Of a stretch of 39,834 nucleotides of DNA, positions 29,927 through 38,815 are shown one piece after another. Below the pieces are notes generated by a model that saw only the letters and a program-made list of their open reading frames with translations, did no database searches and was not told the DNA's origin. Positions within the stretch are counted from its first letter, which is position 1. Each line of letters begins with the position of its first letter. The position numbers were made by a program, and so were the translations under genes. Source of the DNA: Lentzea terrae (GTDB lineage Bacteria > Actinomycetota > Actinomycetes > Mycobacteriales > Pseudonocardiaceae); NCBI RefSeq assembly GCF_003265345.1, contig NZ_QFWW01000032.1, positions 1-39,834 of the forward strand, given 5' to 3'.

Positions 29927-30850
29927 ATGATGACCATGCCCCTCGACGAGTTGCGTGCCTTGCTGGCCCGGCATGCTCGCCCCGATCTGAGCACGAACAT
30001 CGATTCCGTGCGCATCTTCCGCGCCGATCGGCCCAGCCCGCCGACGCCGACCACCTATGGCAAGGTGCTGGCCCTCGTCGCCCAGGGCACCAAACGGTTC
30101 GCGCTGGGTGACCGCCTGTACGAGTACCGCGCTGGGGAGTACGTCATCGCCTCGGTTGACCTGCCGGTGACCGCGCAGTTCATCCGAGCCAGCCCGGGGG
30201 AACCCGCGCTCGGCTTCGGCCTGGACCTGCGGCCGACGGCCGTCGCCGAGGTGCTGTTGGCCGCGGACGCCGAGGAACTGCCGGAACTCCCGGCTGGCGC
30301 GCCGGCCAGTCTGGCCGTCAGCACCGCCTCCGCCGAACTGCTTGATGCCGTCGTCCGTCTCCTGCGGCTGCTCGACCAGCCCCGCGACATCCCTGTGCTC
30401 GCGCCCCTGATCAAGCGGGAGATCATCTGGCGGTTGCTCACCGGTGAGCAGAGCACCATGCTGCGTCAGTTCGGCCTGCCCGACAGCAGTCTCAGCCACG
30501 TCGCCAGAGCCGTCCAGTGGATCCGAGACAACTACGCGCTGCCCTTCCGCGTCGAGGAGGTGGCGCAGCGGGCGGGCATGAGTGTCTCCGCGTTCCACCG
30601 CAACTTCCAGGCCGTCACCTCGATGAGCCCGATCCAGTACCAGAAGCAGATCCGCCTGCAGCACGCCAGGCTGCTGCTCGCCGCGAATCCCGGCGACATC
30701 GCCGGGATCAGCCGTCAGGTCGGCTACGAGAGCCCCGCCCAGTTCAGCCGCGAGTACCGCCGGCAGTTCGGTGACCCGCCGCGCCGGGACGCGGTCCGCC
30801 TGGGCGCGAACGTCCGAACCGACACATCCGGCACTTCTCGCGACGGTTGA
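29927..30850 (+). CDS. AraC family transcriptional regulator
   Basis: 307 aa. The N-terminal cupin-type sensing domain (AraC_N) includes YGKVLALVAQGTKRFALGDR and YEYRAGEYVIASVDLPV. The C-terminal double helix-turn-helix (about 205-295) contains RVEEVAQRAGMSVSAFHRNF and QVGYESPAQFSREYRRQFG. Proteins of this type often activate or repress a neighbouring oxidoreductase gene. Three in-frame ATGs at 29927, 29930 and 29936 are possible starts and none has a clear ribosome-binding site. The only intact genes downstream are the molybdenum aldehyde oxidoreductase genes from 31411. Confidence 0.9.
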   Translation: MMTMPLDELRALLARHARPDLSTNIDSVRIFRADRPSPPTPTTYGKVLALVAQGTKRFALGDRLYEYRAGEYVIASVDLPVTAQFIRASPGEPALGFGLDLRPTAVAEVLLAADAEELPELPAGAPASLAVSTASAELLDAVVRLLRLLDQPRDIPVLAPLIKREIIWRLLTGEQSTMLRQFGLPDSSLSHVARAVQWIRDNYALPFRVEEVAQRAGMSVSAFHRNFQAVTSMSPIQYQKQIRLQHARLLLAANPGDIAGISRQVGYESPAQFSREYRRQFGDPPRRDAVRLGANVRTDTSGTSRDG

Positions 30851-31017
30851 CCAGAACTCGCGACTTCTTGCTCGATCCTGCCCGCTTGCTCCGCTGACGG
30901 GCCCTGCCGCGGGGGACTCGCTATAGCCTCCCCGGACAGAGGCACCTGAAGACGGTTCGCGGCCGGCTGGTGACCGGCGAGCAACGACGGGGCGCGTGAG
31001 GTAATGGGGGGTCGGTG

Positions 31018-31282
31018 TCGAACTGTTCGGGCGTCACGATGAGCTGGCACGGATTTCCGAGTTCCTTGACCTTGTGCGACAGAGCGGTGGCGTCCGGGTA
31101 GGAGTTTCGAGGCCGACGTCAGCTGCTCCAGTCTCAACCAGTTGCTGCTGCCTGTGCGCGCGGCTCTGGACCGCCTCCAGCCCGGCCCGCGCGAGGCGCT
31201 GTCGGTGGCGGTTGGCTTCGTAGCCGGTGCGCCTCCTGATGTCCTCCTGATCTGCAACGCTGCGCTGCTGCTCGTCAGGCCA
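31018..31282 (+). pseudogene. Remnant of a large LuxR-family (LAL) ATPase regulator
   Basis: A first frame encodes VELFGRHDELARISEFLDLV, like the very start of LAL regulators just before the P-loop. A second frame encodes FEADVSCSSLNQLLLPVRAA and REALSVAVGF, like the part after the P-loop. The Walker A segment between them is deleted and the frame changes. The remaining 700 or more residues are absent. Confidence 0.6.
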
Positions 31283-31410
31283 AACAGATGCCACAGCTGC
31301 AGATATCGGCGCGGCCGGATTCAGCATGTCCAGGCAAGAGTTCGAGAGCATCAGGCTCCTCTCGGGCCTCGCCCGTTGGTTTGATCGGACCAGGCGAAGG
31401 GAAGAGCGCG

Positions 31411-31953
31411 ATGACGAACGACGCTCGAAGTGAAATATCGTTGCATATCAACGGAACCACGCATCGGCTCACTGTCGACAACCGCAGAACGCTGCTTGAC
31501 GCGTTGCGGGAGGACACGCGGCACATCGGTTCGAAGAAGGGGTGTGACTTCGGCCAGTGCGGTGCGTGCACGGTGCTGGTGAACGGCAGGCGCGTGGTGT
31601 CGTGCCTGACGCTTGCGGTCGCCGCGGAGGGTGCCGAGGTCATCACGGTTGAAGGGCTCGCCGTGAACGACGAGCTGCGGCCGGTCCAGGAGGCGTTTGT
31701 GCGGCTCGACGGACTCCAGTGTGGGTTCTGCACTTCTGGTCAATTGTGCTCGGCCGTCGGGGTGCTGGCCGAGCATGCGGCGGGATGGCCGAGTGCCGTT
31801 ACCCCCGACCTCTCACCTGACCAGCCACACCGGCCCCTCGACGCCGATGAGGTGCGCGAGCGGATGAGCGGAAACCTGTGCCGCTGCGGCGCTTACCCGT
31901 CGATCGTGCGCGCCGTTCTCGAGGCCGCCGAATGTGAAGAGGTGAACAGGTGA
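31411..31953 (+). CDS. Aldehyde oxidoreductase [2Fe-2S] subunit (PaoA/YagT-like)
   Basis: 180 aa. Two [2Fe-2S] clusters: the plant-type domain with Cys45, Cys50, Cys53 and Cys65 (CDFGQCGAC), and the helical domain with Cys104, Cys107, Cys157 and Cys159 (QCGFC, LCRC). This is the small subunit of molybdenum hydroxylases. No twin-arginine signal is visible, so unlike E. coli PaoA the complex should be cytoplasmic. The ATG has GAAGGGAAG upstream. The gene overlaps the FAD subunit gene by 4 bases (GTGA). Confidence 0.93.
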   Translation: MTNDARSEISLHINGTTHRLTVDNRRTLLDALREDTRHIGSKKGCDFGQCGACTVLVNGRRVVSCLTLAVAAEGAEVITVEGLAVNDELRPVQEAFVRLDGLQCGFCTSGQLCSAVGVLAEHAAGWPSAVTPDLSPDQPHRPLDADEVRERMSGNLCRCGAYPSIVRAVLEAAECEEVNR

Positions 31954-32930
31954 AGGAGTTTGCCTACAGCCGCGCGACCGCGGTCCACGATGCGCTGACC
32001 TCCGTGGTGGGACAGGAAAACGCCCGGTTCCTGGCGGGCGGCACGAATCTCGTCGACCTGATGAAGCGCGGTGTCGAGACACCTGATCGTCTGGTCGACG
32101 TGCGTGCTCTGCCGCTCGACGGGGTCCACGAGGCCCGCAACGGTGATCTGGTGATCGGTGCGACGACGACGAACAGCGACGCCGCCGCTCATCCCGAGAT
32201 CCGGCGCCGCTATCCGGCGCTGTCCCAGGCGGTGCTGGCCGGCGCGTCCGGGCAGCTGCGCAACATGGCGACGGTGGCGGGAAATCTGTTGCAGCGCACC
32301 AGGTGTGCCTATTTCGCCGATCTGTCGTCGGCGTGCAACAAGCGGGTGCCCGGCAGTGGCTGCGCCGCCGTGGCAGGCGTGCACCACAACCACGCCATCC
32401 TCGGCGCGTCACCGGCCTGCGTGGCCACGAGCCCGTCGGACATGGCGGTACCGATGATGTTGTTCGACGCGGTCGTGCATTACGAGACGCTGGACGGCAA
32501 AGGGGAGATTCCGATCTCGCGGTTCTATCGCCCGGTCGGCGACACACCGCACCTGGAGACGACGCTTCCCGACGGCGCCCTGATCACCTCCGTGACGCTT
32601 CCCAGCGCCGCCGCAGGAGAACGGTCGCGGTATCGCAAGGTGCGCGAACGCGCGTCATACGCCTTCGCCACCGTATCTGTCGCGGCGGATCTGGTGGTGC
32701 GCTCGGGCCAGGTGCGTGAGGTGCGCATCGCGCTGGGCGGCGTCGCCTCGCACCCGTGGCGGGCGAGGATCGCCGAGGAGGAGCTGCGCGGCGGCCCGGC
32801 CACCCCTGAGCGGTTCCGCGCCGCGGCCGAGGCGGAGCTCAGTGCAGCAAAACCGTTACCGCACAACGGATACAAGCTTAGACTGGCACGCAACCTCATC
32901 CAGTCCGTGCTGACCGAGATCGTCCACTGA
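31950..32930 (+). CDS. Aldehyde oxidoreductase FAD-binding subunit (PaoB/YagS-like)
   Basis: 326 aa. The FAD-binding motif is FLAGGTNLVDLM near residues 27-38. The insert that binds an extra [4Fe-4S] cluster in PaoB-type subunits is present, with Cys119, Cys129, Cys138 and Cys157 (RTRCAYF, ACNKRVPGSGCAA, SPACVA). This supports a PaoABC-type enzyme rather than a CO dehydrogenase. The C-terminal domain follows from about residue 210. The GTG start overlaps the preceding gene. Confidence 0.93.
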   Translation: MKEFAYSRATAVHDALTSVVGQENARFLAGGTNLVDLMKRGVETPDRLVDVRALPLDGVHEARNGDLVIGATTTNSDAAAHPEIRRRYPALSQAVLAGASGQLRNMATVAGNLLQRTRCAYFADLSSACNKRVPGSGCAAVAGVHHNHAILGASPACVATSPSDMAVPMMLFDAVVHYETLDGKGEIPISRFYRPVGDTPHLETTLPDGALITSVTLPSAAAGERSRYRKVRERASYAFATVSVAADLVVRSGQVREVRIALGGVASHPWRARIAEEELRGGPATPERFRAAAEAELSAAKPLPHNGYKLRLARNLIQSVLTEIVH

Positions 32931-32948
32931 CCGGATGGGAGCGACAAG

Positions 32949-35081
32949 ATGAACACACACCCACAGGTGCTCGACGGCACGGGTGCCGAGATTTCCGGGT
33001 TGTCCGCGCCTGCGATCGGCACGCCGCGCACCAGGGTTGAAGGCCGCGACAAGGTGAGCGGCAAAGCCCGCTACGCCGGTGACATCCCGATCGAGCGGCT
33101 CGCTCACGGCGCGGTCGTCACCGCGACGATCGCCAGTGGCCGTATCACCGCCATCGACCCCAGCGCGACACTTGCGTCGCCCGGTGTGATCGGTGTGATC
33201 GACCACCGCAACGCGCCGCGGGTCGACCCGGAGGCCGGCTCGCCCTTCTTCGGTCCGGACGGCCAGTTGCAGCTGCTGCAGGACGACCAGATCGCCCACG
33301 GTGGTTGGCCGGTCGCGCTCGTCGTGGCGGAAACTCACGAGCAGGCCCGTGCCGGGGCCGAGCGGCTGCGCGTGTCCTATGTGGAACAGCCGCATGACAT
33401 CGCGTTCTCCCCGGGCCACCCGGCGGCGCGGCCCGCGCTGTCCGCGTTCGGCCCGGATGCGAACAAGGGTGATCTGGACGCCGAGCTGGCTGCCTCGGCA
33501 GTGGTGGTGGACGAGAGCTACACCACGCCCGCCCAGCACGCCTGTGCGATGGAACCGCACGTGGCAACGGCCTGGCTGGAAGGCGCTGTGCTGCGCGGGA
33601 TCGACTCGAACCAGGCGCCGTACGGCATTGCGGCGCAACTCGCGACGCTGTTCGGCAAGCCGCTGTCCGACGTTCGCGTCCAGGTCGAGCAGGTCGGTGG
33701 CGGCTTCGGATCGAAGACCGGCCTCGGCCCGCAGCTGATCCTCGCGACAATGGCCACCATGCTCTTCCACCGCCCGGTGCGCGTCGCCTTGACGAGGGAG
33801 GAGGTGTTCCTGGCGACGTCCGCGCGCCCGCGGACCGACCAGCGCGTGCGGCTGGGCGCCGACCGCGACGGCAGGCTGCGGGCGATCGGCCACGAGGCCG
33901 CCTTCGAGATCTCCGGCAAGTCCGAGTTCATCGAGAACTGCGTGGAGATCGCCAAGACCCTCTACGCCGCCGACGCGATCCGCACCAGGCTCAACGTGGT
34001 GCCGCTGAACATCCTGCCGGTCGCTTCGGTGCGCGCGCCTGGGACTGCCCCGGGGTCCTTCGCGCTGGAGTCCGCGATGGACGAGCTGGCGGAGCGGCTG
34101 GACATGGACCCGCTGGACCTGCGGCGACGCAACGAACCGGAGGTCGGGCCGGTGTCCGGCCTGCCGTTCACCAGTCGAAACTTCCAGCTCTGCCTGTCCG
34201 AGGGTGCGCGCCAGTTCGGATGGGCCGGCCGAGACCACCGGCCGCGCCGTCGCCGGGAAGGCCACCTGCTGATCGGCACCGGCATGGCCGGCACGTCATT
34301 CTTCACCACCGCGTTCCCGTCATCCGCGACGATCACCGCCGAACAGGACGGCACATTCACCGTGGCCATCGCGGCGATCGACATCGGCACAGGCGCGCGC
34401 ACGGCGTTGCATGCGATCGCCGCCGACGCGCTCCGCGTCGGCTGGGACAGGATTCGGCTGAGGATCGGCGACAGTGCCATCGGCCCGGCCTGGCAGGCCG
34501 GTGGATCGCTGGGCACGACTTCGTGGGGCTGGGCGATCGTCGCGGCGGCGAGGGACCTGCTCGAGCAGCTCGAGTCGGGGCCCGCGCTGCCGGTGTCCGT
34601 CACTTCCGACACCACCGAGGAAATCATGTCGCGGCCACACCGTGAACGGCACTCCTACAGCGCCGTGTTCGCCGAGGTGGCCGTCGACCCCGCCACCGGA
34701 GAGGTGCGGGTGCGCAGGCTGGTCGGGCGGTTCGCGGTTGGGCGCGTGGTGAACCCGCTGATGGTCCGCAGCCAGCTCACCGGCGGCATGATCATGGGCC
34801 TGTCCATCGCGCTGCAGGAGGAGGTCGTGCGCGACGAGGTCAGCGGCAGGCAGGTGAACGCGGACTTCGCCGGCTACCACTTCGCGGCGAACGCGGATGT
34901 GCCGTTCATCGACGCCGACTTCGTCGAAGACCACGAGCCCGATGACCCGCTCGGGATGAAGGGGCCGGGCGAGATCGGCACGGTGGCCGTCGCCGCGGCC
35001 ATCGCGAACGCCGTCTGGCACGCCACCGGCAAACGCCACCGGGAGCTGCCGATCCGGCTCGACCGCGTCATCGAGGACTGA
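32949..35081 (+). CDS. Aldehyde oxidoreductase molybdenum-binding subunit (PaoC/YagR-like)
   Basis: 710 aa, normal for PaoC-type subunits. It contains the GTPRTRVEGRDKVSGKARYA start, VGGGFGSKTG, SVRAPGTAPGSFALE, and the C-terminal GMKGPGEIGT with the catalytic Glu675. The cofactor should be a molybdopterin (cytosine dinucleotide in this subfamily). The complex oxidises a range of aromatic and aliphatic aldehydes to acids. The ATG is 18 bases after the FAD subunit gene. All three subunits look complete, in contrast to the decayed genes around them. Confidence 0.93.
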   Translation: MNTHPQVLDGTGAEISGLSAPAIGTPRTRVEGRDKVSGKARYAGDIPIERLAHGAVVTATIASGRITAIDPSATLASPGVIGVIDHRNAPRVDPEAGSPFFGPDGQLQLLQDDQIAHGGWPVALVVAETHEQARAGAERLRVSYVEQPHDIAFSPGHPAARPALSAFGPDANKGDLDAELAASAVVVDESYTTPAQHACAMEPHVATAWLEGAVLRGIDSNQAPYGIAAQLATLFGKPLSDVRVQVEQVGGGFGSKTGLGPQLILATMATMLFHRPVRVALTREEVFLATSARPRTDQRVRLGADRDGRLRAIGHEAAFEISGKSEFIENCVEIAKTLYAADAIRTRLNVVPLNILPVASVRAPGTAPGSFALESAMDELAERLDMDPLDLRRRNEPEVGPVSGLPFTSRNFQLCLSEGARQFGWAGRDHRPRRRREGHLLIGTGMAGTSFFTTAFPSSATITAEQDGTFTVAIAAIDIGTGARTALHAIAADALRVGWDRIRLRIGDSAIGPAWQAGGSLGTTSWGWAIVAAARDLLEQLESGPALPVSVTSDTTEEIMSRPHRERHSYSAVFAEVAVDPATGEVRVRRLVGRFAVGRVVNPLMVRSQLTGGMIMGLSIALQEEVVRDEVSGRQVNADFAGYHFAANADVPFIDADFVEDHEPDDPLGMKGPGEIGTVAVAAAIANAVWHATGKRHRELPIRLDRVIED

Positions 35082-35086
35082 CGGCC

Positions 35087-36091
35087 GTGCTGCGGGAGGT
35101 TTGGCCATTTGTACAGGTCAAGCACGACGCGGGTCAGGAGGTCGTACTGGCCCGCCTGGTGGATCGCGACGGTCCGGGTGCCCGGCCGCTGGGCGCCACG
35201 ATGGCGATCGCTGAGGACGGCACGTGGCGCGGCTCGGTATCAGGGGGTTGCGTCGAGGGCATCGTCCTCGACGCGGCGCGCGCCGTGCTCGACGGCGCCG
35301 CGCCCCAGGTGACGACGGTCTCTCCGAGCGCACACCTGATGCCGTGGGAGGAAACCCCGGCGTGCGCGGGTGAGCTCCAGGTGCTGCTCACCCGCGCCCC
35401 CGACGCCCCGGTGCGGGCCGCGATCACCTCTGCATTGGCGGGTGACCGGCTGCTGGCGGTGCGCATCGAGCTCGAGCCGCCATACTCGTGGTCGGTGACG
35501 ACCACCGCCGCGTGGCCGCCGTCCGGTGATGGCAGTTCCGTGTTCGTGGAGGAGTTGAGGCCGCGCAGCACGCTCGTCCTGGTCGGCGCCACCGACCTCG
35601 CCGCAACCATGGCGAGGATGACGGAATCCTTGCACCGCAGAGTGGTCGTCCTGGATCCGCGCCCTGACCACGTGACGTCCGGAGCGTTTCCCGCGACCTG
35701 CGAGGTCGTTCGCGCGTGGCCGGACAAGTGGATCGCCGGCAACCAGCTCCGGGCCGAGGACGCTGTCGTCACCTTGACGCACGACCCCCGCATCGACGAC
35801 CGCGCCATCCGCGCGGCGCTGGAGAGCGAAGCGGGACACGTCGCCGCGCTGGGCAGCCGGGCCACTCATGCCCAGCGGCTGCGACGACTCGCCGGAGCCT
35901 CCGGTCTGGACCGCCTGAGCGGCCCGGCCGGCCTCGACCTCGGTGGGGCATCACTCGCCGAGACCGCCCTGTCGATCCTCGCCGAGGTGGTGGCGGTGGG
36001 CAACGCGCGATCCGGGCAGCGGCTGCGCGAGGTCCAAACGCAGATCAGGGTGATGGTGCCCGCGTCGTGTTCAGGACCTGCTGTGTCCTGA
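35087..36091 (+). CDS. XdhC family molybdenum cofactor maturation protein (PaoD-like)
   Basis: 334 aa. The N-terminal XdhC/CoxI domain contains ATMAIAEDGTWRGSVSGGCV, with the conserved SGGCVE motif. The C-terminal Rossmann-like domain contains ALGSRATHAQRLRRL. These chaperones bind and sulfurate the molybdenum cofactor before insertion into the large subunit. The GTG start is 5 bases after the molybdenum subunit stop, so it belongs to the same operon. Confidence 0.92.
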   Translation: MLREVWPFVQVKHDAGQEVVLARLVDRDGPGARPLGATMAIAEDGTWRGSVSGGCVEGIVLDAARAVLDGAAPQVTTVSPSAHLMPWEETPACAGELQVLLTRAPDAPVRAAITSALAGDRLLAVRIELEPPYSWSVTTTAAWPPSGDGSSVFVEELRPRSTLVLVGATDLAATMARMTESLHRRVVVLDPRPDHVTSGAFPATCEVVRAWPDKWIAGNQLRAEDAVVTLTHDPRIDDRAIRAALESEAGHVAALGSRATHAQRLRRLAGASGLDRLSGPAGLDLGGASLAETALSILAEVVAVGNARSGQRLREVQTQIRVMVPASCSGPAVS

Positions 36092-36130
36092 ACACAACGG
36101 GCAACTGCAGGTCACTGTCGCGGCGGCCCG

Positions 36131-36257
36131 CTCGAGCAGGCGCTCGAAGAGCACACCGCCATCTACAACGCCATCCGCCGCGGCCCACGTCGACCGCACC
36201 CGCATCGGCTGTCAGGAGGAGGTCAGCCGCCGCGTCTTCCGGTCCGGCGCCGAATAA
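36131..36257 (+). pseudogene. C-terminal remnant of a GntR/FadR-type regulator
   Basis: LEQALEEHTAIYNAIRR is read in one frame, then HVDRTRIGCQEEVSRRVFRS and GAE-stop in another. EEHTAIYNAI matches the last His-containing helix of the FCD effector domain. A frameshift separates the parts and nothing upstream continues the domain. Confidence 0.45.
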
Positions 36258-36262
36258 CCCGT

Positions 36263-36441
36263 CTACCGCACCGCGCGCGGTGTCGCGGCTCCGTTGCGCG
36301 GCGGTCCGGTCGACTCGTGCACGATCACGTGTGGCAGCACGTGGATGTGCAATCCGGCCTGATCCGACCGTCCACTGTGGTGGTTGCGGGACAGGTACTG
36401 GTCGGGCTGCAGCTGGACTATCAGCGCGTCGAACAGCGATG
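36263..36441 (-). pseudogene. Possible C-terminal remnant of a LacI-type regulator
   Basis: An open minus-strand frame of about 59 codons ends HVLPHVIVHESTGPPRNG and a stop at 36263-36265. VLPxxxVxxSTGPP is a common ending of LacI-family proteins. No upstream part of the gene is seen beyond about 36441. The GntR and LacI tails face each other end to end. Confidence 0.35.
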
Positions 36442-36641
36442 ACCGCTCGCGCGCTCGGTGGCGACCGGCCGGCGCGTCAGGTGCGTGGGCTCGTCGACGC
36501 CATGCTCACCGCAGCCTGCTGAGGGAGGCGGCAGACCGTCTACTTCGGACCATTTTCGACGTTTCCTGTTTCCCGTCATCGGCCCGTGAGTGCGCTTGGA
36601 TGTTGGCCGGACGGGATTTTCGACGAACAGGAGTCCGCCTG

Positions 36642-37538
36642 ATGCGTTCGATAGTTTTGGCATTAATGGTGCTTCTCGGGCTGACCACGCCCGCCGTGGC
36701 GACACCGCCCGAGAAGCTCATCGTGCTGCCCGGCGCGAAGTCGGCAGAGGGCATCACCGAAGGCAGGGGAACCACTTTCTACGCCGGAGACCTCTTCGCC
36801 GGCGACATCTACCGCGGTGACGTCAGACGCGGCACCGCCAGTTTGTTCATCGACGCGCCGACCGGCCGGACAGCTGTCGGCATGACCGCCGACGTCCGGC
36901 ACGACCTGCTCTTCGTGGCAGGCGGATTCACCGGCCAGGCCTACGTCTACGACCTGCGAACCGGCAAAACCGTTGCGGTGTACCAGTTCGCCGAGGCCAA
37001 CGCCGGCATGATCAACGATGTCACGCTGACCGCCGACGGCGTCTGGTTCACCGACTCGATGCAGGCACAGCTCTACTTCGTGCCGATCAGCCATTCCGGC
37101 AGGCTCGGCCAGGTCCGCACACTGGCGTTGACCGGTCCGGCCGGGGATACCAGCGGACAGTTCAACAACAACGGCATCACCACCTCGCCCGACTCGCGGT
37201 CGCTGATCGTGGCGCACAGCACCCGCGGTGAGCTCAACAAGGTCGATCCACGCACCGGCGCGAGCGAGACGATCCAGGGTGTCAGCGTTCCCGGCGCCGA
37301 CGGAATCGTCCGTGACGGCCGCACGATGTGGGTCGTGCACAACAACCAGGTCAGCCGCTTCCGACTCGACCACCACGCCACGGCGGGCACCCTGGAGAAG
37401 GTCATCACCAGCCCAACCTTCCAGTCGGTCACCACCGCGGCGAAGTTCGGCGGCCGGCTGGCGGTCGTCAACGCCAAGTTCGACACCGGCTTCCCGCCCA
37501 CGGCCGACCAGTACGAGGTGGTCGTCGTCAACAGCTGA
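36642..37538 (+). CDS. Secreted SMP-30/gluconolactonase-like beta-propeller protein
   Basis: 298 aa. A clear signal peptide (MRSIVLALMVLLGLTTPAVA, cut after about residue 20) is followed by repeated beta-propeller blades with DLFAGDIYRGD, MTADVRHDLLFVAGGFTGQA, DVTLTADGVWFTDS, FNNNGITTSPDSRSLIVAHS and DGIVRDGRTMWVVHNNQVSR. Homologues in actinobacteria are often labelled superoxide dismutase, without support from the sequence. It may be a secreted lactonase or binding protein. The ATG at 36642 has AGGAG 8 bases upstream. It has no obvious operon partner. Confidence 0.85.
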   Translation: MRSIVLALMVLLGLTTPAVATPPEKLIVLPGAKSAEGITEGRGTTFYAGDLFAGDIYRGDVRRGTASLFIDAPTGRTAVGMTADVRHDLLFVAGGFTGQAYVYDLRTGKTVAVYQFAEANAGMINDVTLTADGVWFTDSMQAQLYFVPISHSGRLGQVRTLALTGPAGDTSGQFNNNGITTSPDSRSLIVAHSTRGELNKVDPRTGASETIQGVSVPGADGIVRDGRTMWVVHNNQVSRFRLDHHATAGTLEKVITSPTFQSVTTAAKFGGRLAVVNAKFDTGFPPTADQYEVVVVNS

Positions 37539-37589
37539 TCACGGCGACGCGGGCCCAGCACGAGATCGTGCCGGCCCGCGCCGCGGATC

Positions 37590-37985
37590 TCATTCGGTTC
37601 GCGCGGCCTGGCCGGTGACTGTGCGCAGCAGTGGCCTGCTCAGGCTGATCGCGCCGAAGAGGATCGCGGTGCCGGCACCGAGGCAGACTGTCAGCATCAC
37701 CATGCCGCCGACCTGGAAACTTCCCCCGAATTCCTTGCTGGCCTTGAGTCCGATGGTCGCACCGATTGGCCGTGGTCATCGCGGCGAGGGCGGTCAGCGG
37801 GATGAGCGTCTGCCGGAACCGGGCGCCGTCGAGTACGCGCAACGGCGTGCCTGCCGGGTGAAGTAGTCCGTGCACGCGGCGGCGTTCCAGCGTGCCGGGC
37901 GCAGCGGTGAGTCCGGCCGATGCGGCGGCGATCGCGAAGTTCATCGCGCCTGGCGACTCCGAGAAGGAGTGGATCTTCGGGTTTG
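37590..37985 (-). pseudogene. Frameshifted tail of a membrane protein (FtsX-like permease)
   Basis: The minus strand encodes FAIAAASAGLTAAPGTLERR, then HGLLHPAGTPLRVLDGARFR and QTLIPLTALAAMTTA. One extra base near 37775 shifts the frame, after which IGATIGLKASKEFGGSFQVG, hydrophobic GMVMLTVCLGAGTAILFGAI and RPLLRTVTGQAARTE-stop follow. The layout suggests the last two membrane helices of an FtsX-type ABC permease. The rest of the gene is missing. Confidence 0.5.
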
Positions 37986-38044
37986 CAACCAACTGAGGCC
38001 AACGCGCTTGATTTGCAGTCAAGTGCGCCCAACCGCGGCCAAGG

Positions 38045-38790
38045 CGGACAACGTTTGGTGGCCCAATCTCGCGCTGGTCGCCTCCCTCAACGTGGAACTA
38101 GTGACATACCCGAACACCGGCGTGATCGACATACCGCTGACCGTTGCGAACCCCGGAGAACAGGCGCTGACGATCCGGCCGCAGCTGCCGCAGGACGCGC
38201 GGTTCAGCGTCGCCGACGGTTCGGATGTCGTCATCAACAGCGGAGGTACGAAGGAGCTCCGGCTCAGATTCGACACCTCTGGCGTCAGCACACCGGGAAC
38301 GTACGTGGCCACGGCTGTGTACGTTCATAGCGAAGCAGGTGTGCTCGGCTCGACGCAGGTAGCAGTGAAGGTGCCTTCACCCGGCGACCTTGGTGCAGGT
38401 GCGTGTGAACAGGCGCGACAAGCACGTGGCGAGGCAGACCTGAAGCCTTACCAGGCGCCGGCACTCGACGCGTTCCTCCGTACCTGCCAGACCATGCCCA
38501 TCAGCATCGACATCAAGCCTGGCGACAGTCAGAACGTGATCAACAGCAAGACGATGGGCAAGGTTCCTGTCGCCGTGCTTGGCAGCGCGACGTTCAACCC
38601 GACCACAGCGATCAAGACGGGCTCGTTGACGTTTGGTCAGCAGGGCACGGAACCTGGTCTGGCGTCCTGCAACGAGAAGGGTGAGGACGTCAACGGCGAC
38701 GGCCACGTGGACTTGCTCTGCCACTTCCAGGTCAAGGTGACTGCACTGACGACCGCCTCCGCCACCGGGGACAGTAAAACGTTCGGTGTA
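38045..38790 (+). pseudogene. C-terminal domains of a secreted protein, truncated at both ends
   Basis: The open frame encodes a beta-sandwich-like part (YPNTGVIDIPLTVANPGEQA and STPGTYVATAVYVHSEAG) and then the domain beginning ISIDIKPGDSQNVINSKTMG, with VPVAVLGSATF and EDVNGDGHVDLLCHF. That second domain is common at the ends of secreted bacterial hydrolases and has a calcium-binding-like DVNGDGHVD loop. No signal peptide or catalytic domain precedes it, and the frame runs on into unrelated sequence after about 38790. Confidence 0.55.
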
Positions 38791-38815
38791 ACTCCTGATC
38801 ATGGAAGTGCACCTG

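Noticed and set aside
32856..34265. A 469-codon minus-strand open frame
   Set aside because: It is antisense to the molybdenum subunit gene, whose motifs are all present on the plus strand.
37995..38035. tRNA-like anticodon arm (TTGA stem, 7-base loop TTTGCAG, TCAA stem)
   Set aside because: There is no matching D arm, T arm or acceptor stem on either strand, so it is a chance hairpin or part of a degenerate local repeat.
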